Source: Sycon ciliatum
Taxonomy: Eukaryota; Porifera; Calcarea; Leucosolenida; Sycettidae
Length of the DNA stretch: 64,000 bases
Direction of reading: 5' to 3'
Assembly: GCF_964019385.1 (NCBI RefSeq)
Contig: NC_088654.1
Coordinates: 10,703,645 to 10,767,644, forward strand
Each line of letters begins with the position of its first letter. Within the stretch, counting starts at the first letter, position 1. Positions 21,819 through 32,285 of the stretch are shown here, one piece after another. The notes below the pieces were generated by a model. It did not search any database. It saw only the letters and a list, made by a program, of their open reading frames with translations, and was not told the DNA's origin. The translations under genes were made by a program, and so were the position numbers.

Positions 21819-22887
21819 AAATCGATGTGCTCGCATCGCAAAGAACCAGCACGTAGATCTACGCATGAGCTTCTAACACCAAGCAATAGAATCAACGGGG
21901 CACTCCAGCACGAAAATCAGGAGCAGAGTTCAGCTGCCACCTCTGTACTCTGTCTAGATCAGGTGCAGCGTTGTGTTCAAAATCAGTACCCTAGTACCCT
22001 GTCCAAAGGTCAGGCAGACAGTCCACTTCGCCAGCAGCTAAATACATGTAGTCTGTGTGACGAGCTGTGGATTTCTCTGCGGACGGTAGATCTACGCATG
22101 TGTCAGTTTCCGAAAGAGGAATCTTTCTCAGTTTTATTCGTTGTAACAAGCAGCGCTTTCTCTTCTTGACTTTAGCCGTAGCTTAAAGCTTTACAACAAG
22201 AAGGATGAGATGATACAAGTCAGTCTTGAAAAGCTTGTGGTCCTTCAAGTCCCTTCAACAGTGTGTAGAATGTTTCCACAAGATCAGAAAACGAGAAAAT
22301 TCTGCGAAGCTGCGAGCTGGAAAGTCAGCACACAGTGGAACTGTCTTCCATCAGACGCCACCTGGGTATTACAGTAGTAATTTGGTGTTAGATAAGAACG
22401 GTCACTATGCCCACCATTTCCACAATAGGTAAGGTAATAAGCCATAGGTAAGACCAATTGCACTTGTTGCGATTCATTTGTTGATGCCGTCCTGAGCGTG
22501 ACTTACAATATTCCATCTACAACGGACGTTTACAAGATTGTTTCCCCCTCTGCCACACAGTTTTTTAAGGATGTTGGTCAAACCCTGCGTAAGTGACGCA
22601 GTTTTTTAGTAATACCGGTAGTGACATAGGATCCACTCAAGGAAATCAAGCCAAACAATCAGGAAATTGTGCAGTTTGCACACATGTGAGGGAGTTCAGA
22701 AAGGGAACCACCAGGAAAATGTGTAGGGACACAGCAAAATGTAAAAATGCTACTTTCCGAATCGTTTTATGTGAGTCATCAATGGAAGTTCGTCACCCAA
22801 TGAGGAGTGACCAAAAAAATCAATCAAAGTAATTATTATTGCATTCTTCAGTTGGAGAGTTGAAAAGGGAAAATCTAAAAAAACAAT

Positions 22888-22975
22888 TGGTTTCCATCAC
22901 CAGAACTCGAACCGGGGGGCCTTCTGCTAGACACCGGGGACGCTCTAACCACTGGGCTATGGTGTAGCTGCCATC
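22888..22975 (-). ncRNA. tRNA-derived SINE head or tRNA pseudogene
   Basis: The minus strand reads TAGCCCAGTGGTTAGAGCG, an A box, and about 35 bases later GGTTCGAGTTC, a B box. The acceptor and anticodon stems pair poorly, so it is not a working tRNA gene. Internal pol III promoter boxes of this type are the usual head of a SINE. Confidence 0.65.
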
Positions 22976-23215
22976 CAAGCAGAGACCGTTTTTACATTCA
23001 CTTCACTTGGACTTCGAAATTCACACTTTCTGTATTCTACACAGAGTATTGGCGCGCAAACCTCACTGTGTCCACACACTTCGCCCACAAGCAAGCACAT
23101 GAGGAGCCCCAATGAATCAAATATTCATCCTATCAGGGAGATTTCGAGGATTTCGGCGACTTTCGGCGATAATTGTAAAAAAAAAGGTGGTTACTTCACA
23201 CACTGAAGCTCGTGA

Positions 23216-23735
23216 TTTTGCGCTGATTTGACACTTGACTGACTCCCGACTGCCATCCAGAGCGCAAGAGAAGTCAGTAGAACCTTCGAGGTGACAAACC
23301 TGCAAGAAAGCGCCACTCCCTGCTCAATTTACTCCTTAATTTTTAGGAAAGTTGGTTGAACACCCACTGGAGCAACCAACTTTCATCGAAGTCGCTATCA
23401 CTATAAATTTTCATGATGTTGCTCCCAGCTTGGGCTTGCGACTAGCTGGTTTGGAGGTGAAAGCGTTGTGATTCGTGAATTGTGAATGTCTCTGTAAACT
23501 TTTATCCCTGGAAACATTTTGGCCTGGGGAGTATTATGAAAATGGTGATCTTCAGCCACAATCTTCCCCAGCCTACTAAAGCTCAACTGATGATTGGTGA
23601 ATTCCCTGGAACACTGTGTTGAGCAGGGAATGGTGCTTTCTTGAAAGTGTGCCGAGTCGAAGACTCGATGGACTTCTCCTGTGCTCTGGATGGCAGTTTT
23701 GAGTCAGTGAAGTGTCTAGTCAAGTCGGCGGAATG
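23216..23735. repeat. Imperfect long inverted repeat, arms about 115 bp
   Basis: Bases 23216-23335 and the complement of 23610-23735 share gccatccagagc, gagaagtc, caagaaagc and ccctgctcaa in order, at roughly three-quarters identity by eye. About 275 bases lie between the arms. It could be an old foldback element. No TSD was identified. Confidence 0.55.
23348..23383. other. Perfect 11-bp hairpin
   Basis: AAAGTTGGTTG is followed after 14 bases by CAACCAACTTT. It lies just inside the left arm of the inverted repeat. Bases 23740-24590 hold no recognised gene. Confidence 0.6.
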
Positions 23736-24592
23736 GCGTGAGCTCCAGTAGAGGGAGGAACCAAGTTTCACAGAGAATATTAGAAAACAGATAAAAATGT
23801 TCTCTTGTTTTGATTTATAAGTGCGTAGTGTGCAGCCTGCCTGGTTTCCATGGGAACATTTTGACAAAAACGAAATTGTATTTCTGTAAACCCGTAGGAT
23901 GAGGAACCCTACGAACAGAGTTCATGGTGACACAAACTCTGAACATTCTATGGAACTCTTGCACCTGCGTTTTTGGACTCGCACACAACTTACACACGTG
24001 TGGCCATGAATAGGACACAGGCTGGCCTTTTTCAAAAACATTCGTTGCTACGCAGTGTGAATTACTCATAATATTTTTTCCTTTTTTTGGCGCCTATTTC
24101 TCCAAAAGGTGGCCCATAACGAATTTAAACTTGTGGACAGAATCTGATGTTTAGTGTTTGGGACATGTTTGACATTGATAATTGCCTTGCTTCATAACTC
24201 GTTTCGATAATAATAAAAATGTAGTCAGGTTACTGTCTGGTGATCGGTTTGTTTCCTTCCCTCAAGTTTGTGTGCATTTATATGATTACTAAGAATAACA
24301 GTAGGTAGCAAAGCGAAGGAAACACTGTGTTGAAAACTGCTACTTCCGCCTTCTACAAAAACTTTGTGACATTTTTTTAAGGCTGCGCAAAGCTCTGGAA
24401 TTATTCCGTTTGACTTGGAATAACACTCGTGGTAATATATGACCTGTTTACGAGCTTTGTAATGTTACAAAGAAAAAAAGCTTATCGGACGAATGAGATT
24501 GAGTTTATTCAGAGTCTTCGTCGTCGTGTCATTGTCACCTGACGACGCTGATTGGGCATCGCCAACAGTCGCTGCTTCCGCTCGCATTTCAT

Positions 24593-24768
24593 TCAGATTC
24601 TGTCAGCTGCAGTGATGATCCGACCCTCGACTTTGGCTATATTCAGTCGTTCCAACCTCCGACCTCCATTATTCCGTGCAACGAGTCGTACAAGCACATC
24701 CACATACTTCACATTTTCTCGGCAGGATAATCCTCCCAGGGTTCTGCAACGGCTTCGAGGAGGTCCCT
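24593..24768 (-). other. Possible coding exon fragment, minus strand
   Basis: The minus-strand frame ending at 24593 includes VKYVDVLVRLVARNNGGRR followed by LERLNIAKVEG. This is coding-like in composition and separate from any recognised repeat. It is cut off by the hAT-like insertion at 24777. It may be a host exon facing away from the plus-strand exon at 25360. No family was recognised. Confidence 0.25.
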
Positions 24769-24776
24769 GCGAGTCC

Positions 24777-25250
24777 ATACTTGCCAACCCAGCCAAAGCA
24801 AATCTCCCTTAGTCACACACCTGGTTTCCCTTTATTTTCTCTCATTTCCCTTATTTTCCTTGTTTTCGCCAATTTCGACCATTTTCTCTTTTTTTAACCT
24901 CACTTCTCAACTCAAACTTCACTTTTTTGGAGAAATTTATGATTATTTTTGCGTATCTTTCCTCAATTGTTTGGCAATTTTTTCTTTCTTTTTATTCATT
25001 TCTAACCCATTGCTCATTGGGGGACCAACACCTGAGTTTATTTATTGTCAGATCGCCCCTACATGTGTGATTCTGTAAAATGCAGGGCCGCATGTGCCCT
25101 TGTCACACCACAAAACAACCTTTTTATGAACAGTCATTGTTCAGTGCCAATGCCGGTAGTTTTTCGATCAAGTCAAAAATCCCCGGTATGCCGCTAGTTA
25201 CCGTTGTTTCCCGGTATAATACCGGGAAAACCGGTATGGTTGGCAAGTAG
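24777..25250. mobile_element. hAT-like MITE with 8-bp TSD
   Basis: Inverted ends of the form TACTTGCCAACC lie at 24778 and ending 25249. They are flanked by the perfect 8-base duplication GCGAGTCC at 24769-24776 and 25251-25258. The right end carries repeated ccggtat words and a cccggtataataccggg palindrome. No coding sequence is present. Confidence 0.75.
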
Positions 25251-25359
25251 GCGAGTCCCCTTTGCGACAAAGGACACCTCTGGCTGGAGAAAGACGAAGA
25301 AAGCCAGGTCGTTGACAGTGCGACGATCCTGAGTCTTCGCTGGTTGCACTACGACTGAA

Positions 25360-25519
25360 ATGTTTCGTCTTGCCGTGCGAGCAAACCAGCGTTATGTTCT
25401 CACGCTGTGTATGAGTCCGCGCACTGTAACGAGCCTGACCAGCTTCGGGGCAGCGAATGCCGCTTGGCTCCGTGTGCCAGCCACGAGGTCCACTTCGTCA
25501 CCGTGTCAGTTTCGGGCAA
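25360..25519 (+). CDS. Candidate first exon with mitochondrial-presequence-like N-terminus
   Basis: From ATG 25360 an open frame of 53 codons begins MFRLAVRANQRYVL. It is rich in Arg, Ser, Thr and Ala, almost free of acidic residues, and hydrophobic at intervals, as in a matrix-targeting peptide. It ends at GTGAGT (25520-25525), a good 5' splice site, in phase 1. The upstream 100 bases (25259-25359) are free of repeats. No second exon could be identified: the next 600 bases show no acceptor followed by a convincing frame, and a Tigger-like element begins at 26126. The family is unknown. Confidence 0.35.
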
Positions 25520-26598
25520 GTGAGTGTTAGTTTTTCTTCATTTGACTCGTGAATTCCTGTCGGCAACGTCCGCACTCATGGTTTCCGTGGAGAATCTGTT
25601 CGGGATCAGCCAAACTTACCTCGGTATGAATGCGAATTGTCGATGACAGCCCTTGGCGCGGTTTGTTGAGCAGGTTATTGCTCAATAACACCATTGAAAA
25701 AAGGTCACGAAGTTTTTTGTATGCGGAGGAATTACCCACTGTTATTCTCAAACATGTAGAGCTTTCCGTTATATCTGCAGTACAGAGGGAGATAAATCTG
25801 AGTTCAAACTTCTAGGATGGTCCATATATCAATTCCCAGATCATCAGTCAACAAGCTACATGTACCTCGAAATCATGAATATTCACATGAAACGTTTTCC
25901 TCTCTCTATTTCCTCATCTACATGTGCTACATGCAGTTTGGGTATACTATGTGTGGGTACAGTTAGACTGTGTCCCACCAGCCTGTGTAGTGTCACAATA
26001 AGTGTGACTCTTGGAGCCTGAGGGAAATGTGGACACAGTCAATGCTTGGATTATAGCTACACTGTACACTGTAGCTCGTAGTTATTTGTACTTTGAAGTA
26101 TAATTATTTCTTTGCAATACTAATACAGGTCCTCTCTCGTTATAATGAATCCAGTTAGTGCATAAACCCCGTTAGTAAAATTAATAGAATGCTGAAATCC
26201 CCTTGCGAAACGTGGTCTATACAACTGTTTCCAGGACCGGCACAGAATACTTCGTTAGTACATAAAATTCGTTATAACGACCCTTGAGCCAAGTCCCTGG
26301 AGTACCAAACCCTCAGTATTATTATAATTTTGTCCAATCAGGACCAGGGCGGAAACACACCTGATAAAGCCAAAAATATGAAGCATATTCTATATGGTGT
26401 ATCCGTAGATTTGTATGAACTTGTTGGATCTCAGGAACAGCCGTGATGGAGATTTTCTATTATCTTATTTTGAGTTGAAGTGGCAATAAATTATGTTGTG
26501 TTGAGGGTATTACATATAAGTATGAATGTATGCTTCTTATACCTTTAGTTGCCAGTCCTGTTATAAGATAAGAACTTTTTTCCGACCACCCTGAGATT

Positions 26599-27342
26599 AG
26601 AGAGGTTAAGTGACTCGTTTTTCATGGACGAAACGAGTGCTGACACCCGGTCCAGGTTAGAGTCTCGTTGACATCTCGTTCAGAAGATTCGTTTTTACGA
26701 ATCCGGCCTGTCTGACTCGTATGCAGCTCTGAGATCCATCTGCCCCAGAAAGTGTGAAAACGTTTTGACTTTAAATTGTTTCATCTTTGTTGATTTGTTG
26801 ATTATCGATTCTTTCGTTTTCACTTTCGTTGTGTTTGGTAAGAATTTTTCCTTTCCTTTTTCCGCAATGTCAAGTGAAGAGCAGGCTCTCCCAATGTCCC
26901 CCTCCACCCCCGTGTCTCCCTCTGGAGCAACTCCTGTAGAATGCAGAAGAATTCGGAAATTTGCAGTCTTGGATGACATCAAGCTGCTGAACTTGATCTT
27001 GTCCTCCGGACATGAAAACGTCTTTGCCTTACCGCAAGGGAATAAAGCTTGGCAGGACATCGGCAACGGCCTGTCACGGTCGGAACAGTTAGTTCTCGAT
27101 GATGTGCTGACATGACGTCGAACGTTCGCGCGTTTGTATTAAAAAGTCTTTGCGCAAAGAAATTTTGCAGAAATATCTTTCAGATTTTCTCTCCCCCGTA
27201 TTTACGATGGCAATCATGATGTGACTCGCTGTCTTCTCGTGCACGAGTCACTGAACCAATTTTGGGCACCGCACGAGCCAAGTACAAAATGAAATCGATC
27301 TCGTTTCGTTTACGAGTTGACAACGAATCACTGAACCTCTCT
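26599..27342. mobile_element. Harbinger-like element with Myb-type ORF
   Basis: Inverted ends begin AGAGAGGTT and share agtga-tcgt and acgaaacgag blocks just inside. They are flanked by a 3-base duplication ATT at 26596-26598 and 27343-27345. A 3-bp TSD plus a Myb/SANT-like protein points to PIF/Harbinger, whose elements encode a separate Myb-like protein. No transposase gene is present. Confidence 0.6.
26867..27115 (+). CDS. Myb/SANT-like DNA-binding protein of a Harbinger-type element
   Basis: From ATG 26867 the 82-codon frame has a Ser/Pro-rich leader, then RIRKFAVLDDIKLLNLIL, and ends with a KAWQDIGNGL segment. This follows the trihelix/Myb-like plan (basic-x-F-x-x-x-D-D-x-x-L-L ... W-x-x-I-x-x-x-L). 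In Harbinger systems the Myb-like protein aids nuclear import and TIR binding by the transposase. This copy stops early at 27113-27115, after one helix set, so it is probably truncated. The frame extends upstream without a stop to 26765. The assignment rests on the motif plus its place inside a 3-bp-TSD element. Confidence 0.5.
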   Translation: MSSEEQALPMSPSTPVSPSGATPVECRRIRKFAVLDDIKLLNLILSSGHENVFALPQGNKAWQDIGNGLSRSEQLVLDDVLT

Positions 27343-27490
27343 ATTATCTACTAACGTGGGAGGACCTGTATCGGGTTCATTTTCTTACTTTCTATTGATC
27401 AAGCCAAAAACCTGTTGGCTGAATTCACTTTTATGTCAAATACTAAACAAATGGATCGAAATGGATTTCACAAAGCTTACCCTAAAATGA

Positions 27491-28018
27491 AAACTTCACC
27501 ACTTGTAGCGAGAAATACACTGATTCCAATGTTGAAGGTCCCAGGTTGATCTGAGCAGCTGTTCCCGAACTATAGTAGTTTGTAGTTTGCACAACATTTG
27601 GTGACATCATGTTGACGTCATTAACTTGCCCAGGCTAGGCCGGATTTATGATGTCAGAGAGATGGGGATATTTCAGTATTTTGGCTCTCCAGTGTCCCAA
27701 AGAAGTCCGATGTTTTTCACACTTCGGATTGGGACATATGGCACCCTACCAGTATCCCGACCGGAAAACATTCTAACATGCAAGTCATCGTTGCAGAGAA
27801 ACAAGGAAGAAATTGGTTTTCCCAATAAACTCCCATACAAAGTCTATCTCTCTGACATCATAAATCCGGCCTAGTCTGGGCAAGTTAATGACGTCATCAT
27901 GATGTCACCAAATTTTGTGCAAACTTTAACCTGCTATAACTCGGGAACGGCTGTTCCGATCAACCTGGGACCTACACCACTGGAATCAGTGCATTTTTTG
28001 CTACAAGTGGTGAAGTTC
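27491..28018. repeat. Foldback element with 173-bp inverted arms
   Basis: Bases 27491-27663 and 27846-28018 are inverted copies at about 85-90% identity by eye. Shared blocks include ttcaccacttgtagc, ggtcccaggttgat and ggccggatttatgatgtcag. About 180 bases separate the arms. No TSD was established. Confidence 0.85.
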
Positions 28019-28214
28019 CTGGAAATAAACAAGGGGAAATATAGGGGTAGCTGCAGAACAAAGCTGTTAGCTCCCGCGTTAGTAAAATCAGCTCACCAGC
28101 GGTATTGCGAACCATTAGCTTTCATCTTGAAGCTCAAGCGATCTAACGTGTTCTGCGTGTGTCTATTTCTCTGTTGTGTCCAGAGTCGTTTGTCAGTGTT
28201 TGCTTTTGCAAGCA

Positions 28215-28345
28215 TGGCAGTATTCTGTGCGACCGCATTCGCAACATGCCATCCTAACTGCACATGCACCAGCACCCATGTGACGTGCAAAAACGTACCA
28301 GTGCCGAGTTTGTCAGTGTTTAAAACCTCCACCACGAATCTGTAA
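28215..28345 (+). CDS. Candidate exon encoding a leucine-rich-repeat N-terminal cap
   Basis: The frame includes CHPNCTCTSTHVTCKNVPVP followed by SLSVFKTSTTNL. This matches the LRRNT pattern C-x3-C-x-C-x6-C...VP...P..T..L of extracellular LRR proteins. A hydrophobic stretch precedes it (frame open from 27899, NVFCVCLFLCC near 28150), suggesting a signal peptide, though the exact start is uncertain and part of the upstream frame lies in the foldback arm. The exon ends at GTAAGA (28343 onward), a strong donor. LRR genes are commonly split within the first repeats. No following LRR exon was found before the hAT element at 28549, so it may be a gene fragment or a gene with a long intron beyond the window. 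Confidence 0.4.
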
Positions 28346-28548
28346 GACTTCAATCGCACAATATGGTGTAGTTGTTTTGCAACACAGAGTTATGTTTGGT
28401 GTGGGTATTGTTTACGGTTTCCAGGCAACAGGGCTTTGCTACGGCTTAGGGTATGCAAGCAAAATAGTTGTTTTTGTGGCCACATACGTACCATCTAAAA
28501 AATGAAAGGGAAACTGTCACCATAAGTTCCTTTGTTTTATGTTCTAAA

Positions 28549-29496
28549 TAGGGCTGAGACGATCGTGTATTTTCACCTATCGATTACTCTTTAGCTAAAC
28601 AATCGATTAATCGATTATAATCGTTAATGATAGCTTGCATACCGTCCTACCGGTAGGACCACGGATCCTACCGGTAGGACCCAAGAATTCGGGCTGCAAA
28701 AGTGCTTTTGGTTGAGAAATTTTTTGAAACAATTGTTGAGATGAGGTCTTTGTCAGGCAAAGTAATGGGGCAAAATGCAAGGCTATGTCCAGTGCATTGC
28801 GTATGCGCAATTTTATCGATTGTCAAAATGGCCGCACATAATCCTGTCGGTGCGCTAGCAACTCTGTCCAAAGTGAATTTTGACCATGGCACATCAATTG
28901 TGGTGAGGTCCTAATGTTTTTATTAGCTTGCCAAGGCCGTGGAATGCATAATACCATACTCCGTTTCCATGGTTACCATGGGTTGTTACCATGGTTTTCG
29001 TAGTATGCCTTGTGTGATCACGTCTAAAATTTGTGGACTCCTTCATTAGCCCCTTAGCAACAGTTTAGGGTCAAGTTTCAGGTCAATGTTAGAACAGAGG
29101 CCATGCAGCATGTCTGTGTATGATAATCCTACCGGTAGGTCCTACCGGTAGGACCGAGGTCTATGCAAGCTATCATTAACAAATAGTGTCAGAATTTTGT
29201 GCAAATTTTACTCTGTTTCCAATAGCTAGGCCTTCATAATACCAAAAATCTGCATTACTGACAGGGTAGCTCCGAAACATGGCAGTTGTGAAGTCAATTT
29301 AACCTCAAAATATGCACCATGTCCCTGGCAACTGCATACTCACAGTGGAAACTGATTCAAACTTCACAAAATGAGGGTTTTCAGTACTTTTTGGACTCAA
29401 AAATTCCCAACGTGTAATGTATAATGTAACGATTACTTGATTGATAAGGAATTATCAATCGCTTACCGAGTAATTGGTATAATTGTTTCAGCCCTA
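28549..29496. mobile_element. hAT-like element, non-autonomous
   Basis: TAGGGCTGAGACGAT at 28549 and the complement of a TAGGGCTGAAACAAT end at 29496 are classic hAT termini. The 8-base flanks GTTCTAAA (28541-28548) and GTTGTAAT (29497-29504) agree at six positions. No transposase is present. Many atcgatt words occur in the left end. Confidence 0.75.
28623..29180. repeat. Inner inverted repeat with TCCTACCGGTAGGA palindromes
   Basis: GTTAATGATAGCTTGCATA at 28623-28641 recurs inverted at 29162-29180. Just inside each end lie two copies of the palindrome cctaccggtagg. It may be a second element inserted in the hAT-like element or part of its subterminal structure. Confidence 0.65.
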
Positions 29497-29756
29497 GTTG
29501 TAATCATTTGGCTCCTGATAATGGCTGTTCATTTATTTTTGGTCTAAAGAGAGTAGAAGTGTGTGAAAACTTGAATTTAAGGTGTTCTGTTTATTGACAT
29601 TCTAAAACTAGTGTCACCTCATCGCTGATTTATTTATTTGTTTTCTACAAGTAATTATTTTATTATAGTGCGTGTGCACACGCGCGGATCCTTCACAGAA
29701 TATTAGTGGTCCGGTCATGTTGAGCCACGCTCTATTATTCATGTTGTTAGTAGAAG

Positions 29757-30026
29757 CAAGAGTACATAACCCCAAGAGTGTGCAACTGCCTGCACAACCT
29801 CTATGCTGTGCTGCGACGGCAGAACTTCACATCACGTGACATGGTTCAAAAGGTTATGCTGGCAAACAGTGCAAAGTGACCACAAGAGAGTTCTACCCAA
29901 AGCTGGGCTGCGTACAACCCAGTATCTATCATGCACTAGAGTGCACGGGTTCATCACGTGATGTGAAGTTCTGCCGTCGCAGACCCCATAGCTGGAGTTG
30001 CACACTCTTGGGGTTATGTACTCTTG
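29757..30026. mobile_element. Long-TIR MITE with 7-bp TSD
   Basis: The ends begin CAAGAGTACATAACCCCAAG and continue inverted for about 85 bases, including gcgacggcagaacttcacat. They are flanked by GTAGAAG at 29750-29756 and 30027-30033. The left arm carries a ~20-base difference. No coding capacity. Confidence 0.85.
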
Positions 30027-30218
30027 GTAGAAGTGTATCTAAGCTATTTTAGCCTTGCAAATCAGAATTTTGTTCCTCATCAACTCAAGTTGTTGTGTGC
30101 CAAGAGTTTAAGGGCGCTTTAGACCGCCGTAATTGGCAATGTTTACGCTTGCTTGACCGATGCGTACACTTTAGAACTACGGGAACATAATAGCTGTAGT
30201 GCATGTGGGTATAATAAT

Positions 30219-30243
30219 GTTGTGTGTGTGTGTGTGTGTGTGT
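30219..30243. repeat. GT microsatellite
   Basis: About eleven GT units in a row. The surrounding 30034-30362 has no gene. It ends at the 5' LTR of the next element. Confidence 0.9.
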
Positions 30244-30362
30244 ATTTTGTCTTCTCCCTCAGTCATTGTTATCTATTTTTCTCATTGTCTAATTATTCTC
30301 CGCGAGGTCGCGGTTCTTTTTTTATGTGAGTGAGGTATGTCAAGTACCTCCTCCCGTACAGG

Positions 30363-30704
30363 TGAAGTAGAGTAACCCTCTTGCGCATGTTGTACGTAAT
30401 GTAATGATTGATACGTACTTTCGATATTGATTTCGCTGGTGCACACGCTGGTGCAGTGCTGGTGCACGCGCTGGTGCACGCGCTGATGCACGCGCTGGTG
30501 CAGCCGGTTGTTTCCGTTGTACGTGATGCAGCTTGTTGAGGAGAAGGGTTTTCAATATCTTGTGTTCAGTTCTTCTTGCTTCTGGCCTGGTCGAGGTCGT
30601 GCTTTTTTCTTCTGTAAACTTCTTGTGCATTTTGGAATTGAAATTAATAATTATAGTCCAACTTATATCCTTGCGCTGGTCTGGTGGTGGATAATTCCAC
30701 AACA
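30363..30704 (+). repeat. 5' LTR
   Basis: It starts TGAAGTAGAG and ends TTCCACAACA. An internal imperfect repeat of gcgctggtgcac lies at about 30440-30505. A small shift of the boundary (one or two bases) is possible because flanking bases agree. Confidence 0.85.
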
Positions 30705-30707
30705 ACG

Positions 30708-30722
30708 TGGTGCCGAAACCCG
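30708..30722 (+). other. Primer-binding site
   Basis: TGGTGCCGAAACCCG three bases downstream of the LTR has the usual TGG start of a sequence complementary to a tRNA 3' CCA end. The tRNA was not identified. Confidence 0.7.
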
Positions 30723-30819
30723 TGGTACCGAACCCCGGTTTTGAGTGGACCGTTGGCGCTTTGTGGTTAGGTTCTCGAAGAGTATTAATTTTGTTATTTC
30801 ACTGCCTGTTTCAGTAGTA

Positions 30820-31400
30820 ATGGCGTCGTCTGCTGGACACTCCTTGTTGCGGCCGTATCGTGGAGGAGATGATGACCTGGAAGCGTTCTTGCTGAAATTC
30901 CGCGTGGTGTTACGGATACAGAAATGGACGTCGGAGGCTAAAAGAATGGACCACTTTCCTTTATTCCTAGACAAGGACGCGTTCACTGTTTGGAGTGCGC
31001 TGCCGGACGTCGAGCAGACCAGTGAGGAGGTTGTCCATGGTGCGCTCCGAGCCGCTTTCTGCATCACGCCAGCAGAGGCGTATAAGAAGTTTGTGGCCAG
31101 AACTCTTCGTCGGGGAGAGAGCGTTGACGTCTACTTGGCCGACTTGAGGAGATTTCTCCGCCAGAGTGGTCGTATTGAAGCGCGTGACACTTCGTAAGGG
31201 AAGTCGTGTGACCCGGTGCTCCTGGAGCAATTTCTGCTCGGCATTCCGCAGGCGCTGGCATGTCAGGTGCGCCTCCAGCATGCCTTGCACTCTATGACTG
31301 TGGATCAGTGTGCGGATCAAGTTCGCGTGTTGGTTTCTGCAACCCAGGTGTCGGCACCAGTACAGGGTGCACATTCTGCGCATTTGCAGCGACGTCGTCT
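30820..31400 (+). pseudogene. gag: gag, with an in-frame stop
   Basis: From ATG 30820 the frame encodes a helical capsid-like region (DDDLEAFLLKFRVVLRIQKW, later YKKFVARTLRRGESVDVYLA). A TAA at 31195-31197 interrupts it, and the same frame then continues with VLLEQFLLGIPQALACQVRL. The latter is the usual second half of a retrotransposon gag, so the stop is a point lesion, not a natural end. The frame then changes before the zinc knuckles. An upstream in-frame GTG at 30745 is not a likely start. Confidence 0.75.
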
Positions 31401-32285
31401 AGTAGCAGCGGACCTAGCAAGCGGTCTGTGTTGTGTTACCGGTGTAATAAGGTCGGCCATATTCAGCGGAATTGCCCGCAGCTACCTAAGTCACCAGCAT
31501 CCGGCGAACCTGTTTGCTATGGTTGCAAGGAGCGAGGCCACGTCCGCAGTGCGTGCCCCCAGCGGAAGGGGTGTGCAGGAGCAGCTGCGAGTGAGAATGT
31601 CGGCCATGTCTGCGTCGCGTCGGATATTGATGGGCCCGCAGTAGTGTTGCCACGGATCTTCTTGCCTGTGAAGCGTTGTGATGCTGTGGCGTTTCGGCAT
31701 TGTGTTGCTGCCATCGACTCGTGCTCAACACACACGTTGGTGTCTCGTCAGTTGGCAGAGGACTTGGCACTGGAGGTGACGACGTCAACGCCTGATATCA
31801 TCACCGTTGACGGCAATACACTCAAGGTATTGGGCTCGGCTGTTCTGGATGTCAAGCGGGTGGACGAGACGGTATTTCTGCCTTTCTCGTCTGTGTCTGT
31901 ATCAATTGTTCCGGAGTTGAGTGTTGTGAATGCGTACTTGCTTCTGGGCCTCAACCTGATATCGCAGCATGGCGGAGTCGACCTCAAGTACGCGGACTCC
32001 AAGCTCGTCGGAGCATCTTTCGGTCAAGCAGCTTCAGCTTCCGCAGATGTGCCCAGTTCGGACGTGCGCAGTGATGATGGTGATTCGCCTCAGCTGCTAC
32101 GCCATGTTACCGTGGAGCATGACGGGGAAGATGTCATTCTGACCACTGCGGATGGGTCAGTTCTTTGGTGTGCTGATGTTGGCTACTGGGAGCTAACGTG
32201 GGCATGGAAAGATGAACCCCCACTCGTCCAGTCGGGTCAGGCATTGGTGAATATTCCCGGCATAGCCTGTCAACAGACCAGGAGT
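31380..32285 (+). pseudogene. Zinc knuckles and aspartic protease
   Basis: In the frame two positions off gag lie CYRCNKVGHIQRNC and CYGCKERGHVRSAC, two CCHC knuckles that bind RNA. About 55 residues later comes IDSCSTHTLVS, a protease active site with Cys where Gly is usual (DSG). A flap-like region and a LLGLNLISQHG segment follow, the latter matching the conserved LLG near the protease end. The substitution in the active site and the frame changes at both ends suggest decay. The next shift into the RT frame lies near 32240-32285. Confidence 0.7.

Larger units (their letters stand above)
26126..27368. mobile_element. Tigger/pogo-like TIR element carrying a nested element
   Basis: CAGGTCCTCTCTCGTTA at 26126 and the inverted form ending AGGACCTG at 27368 are flanked by TA (26124-26125, 27369-27370). 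The cctc...cgttataa style of the end resembles pogo/Tigger termini. Without the 744-base nested insertion the element is about 0.5 kb and non-coding. Confidence 0.6.
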
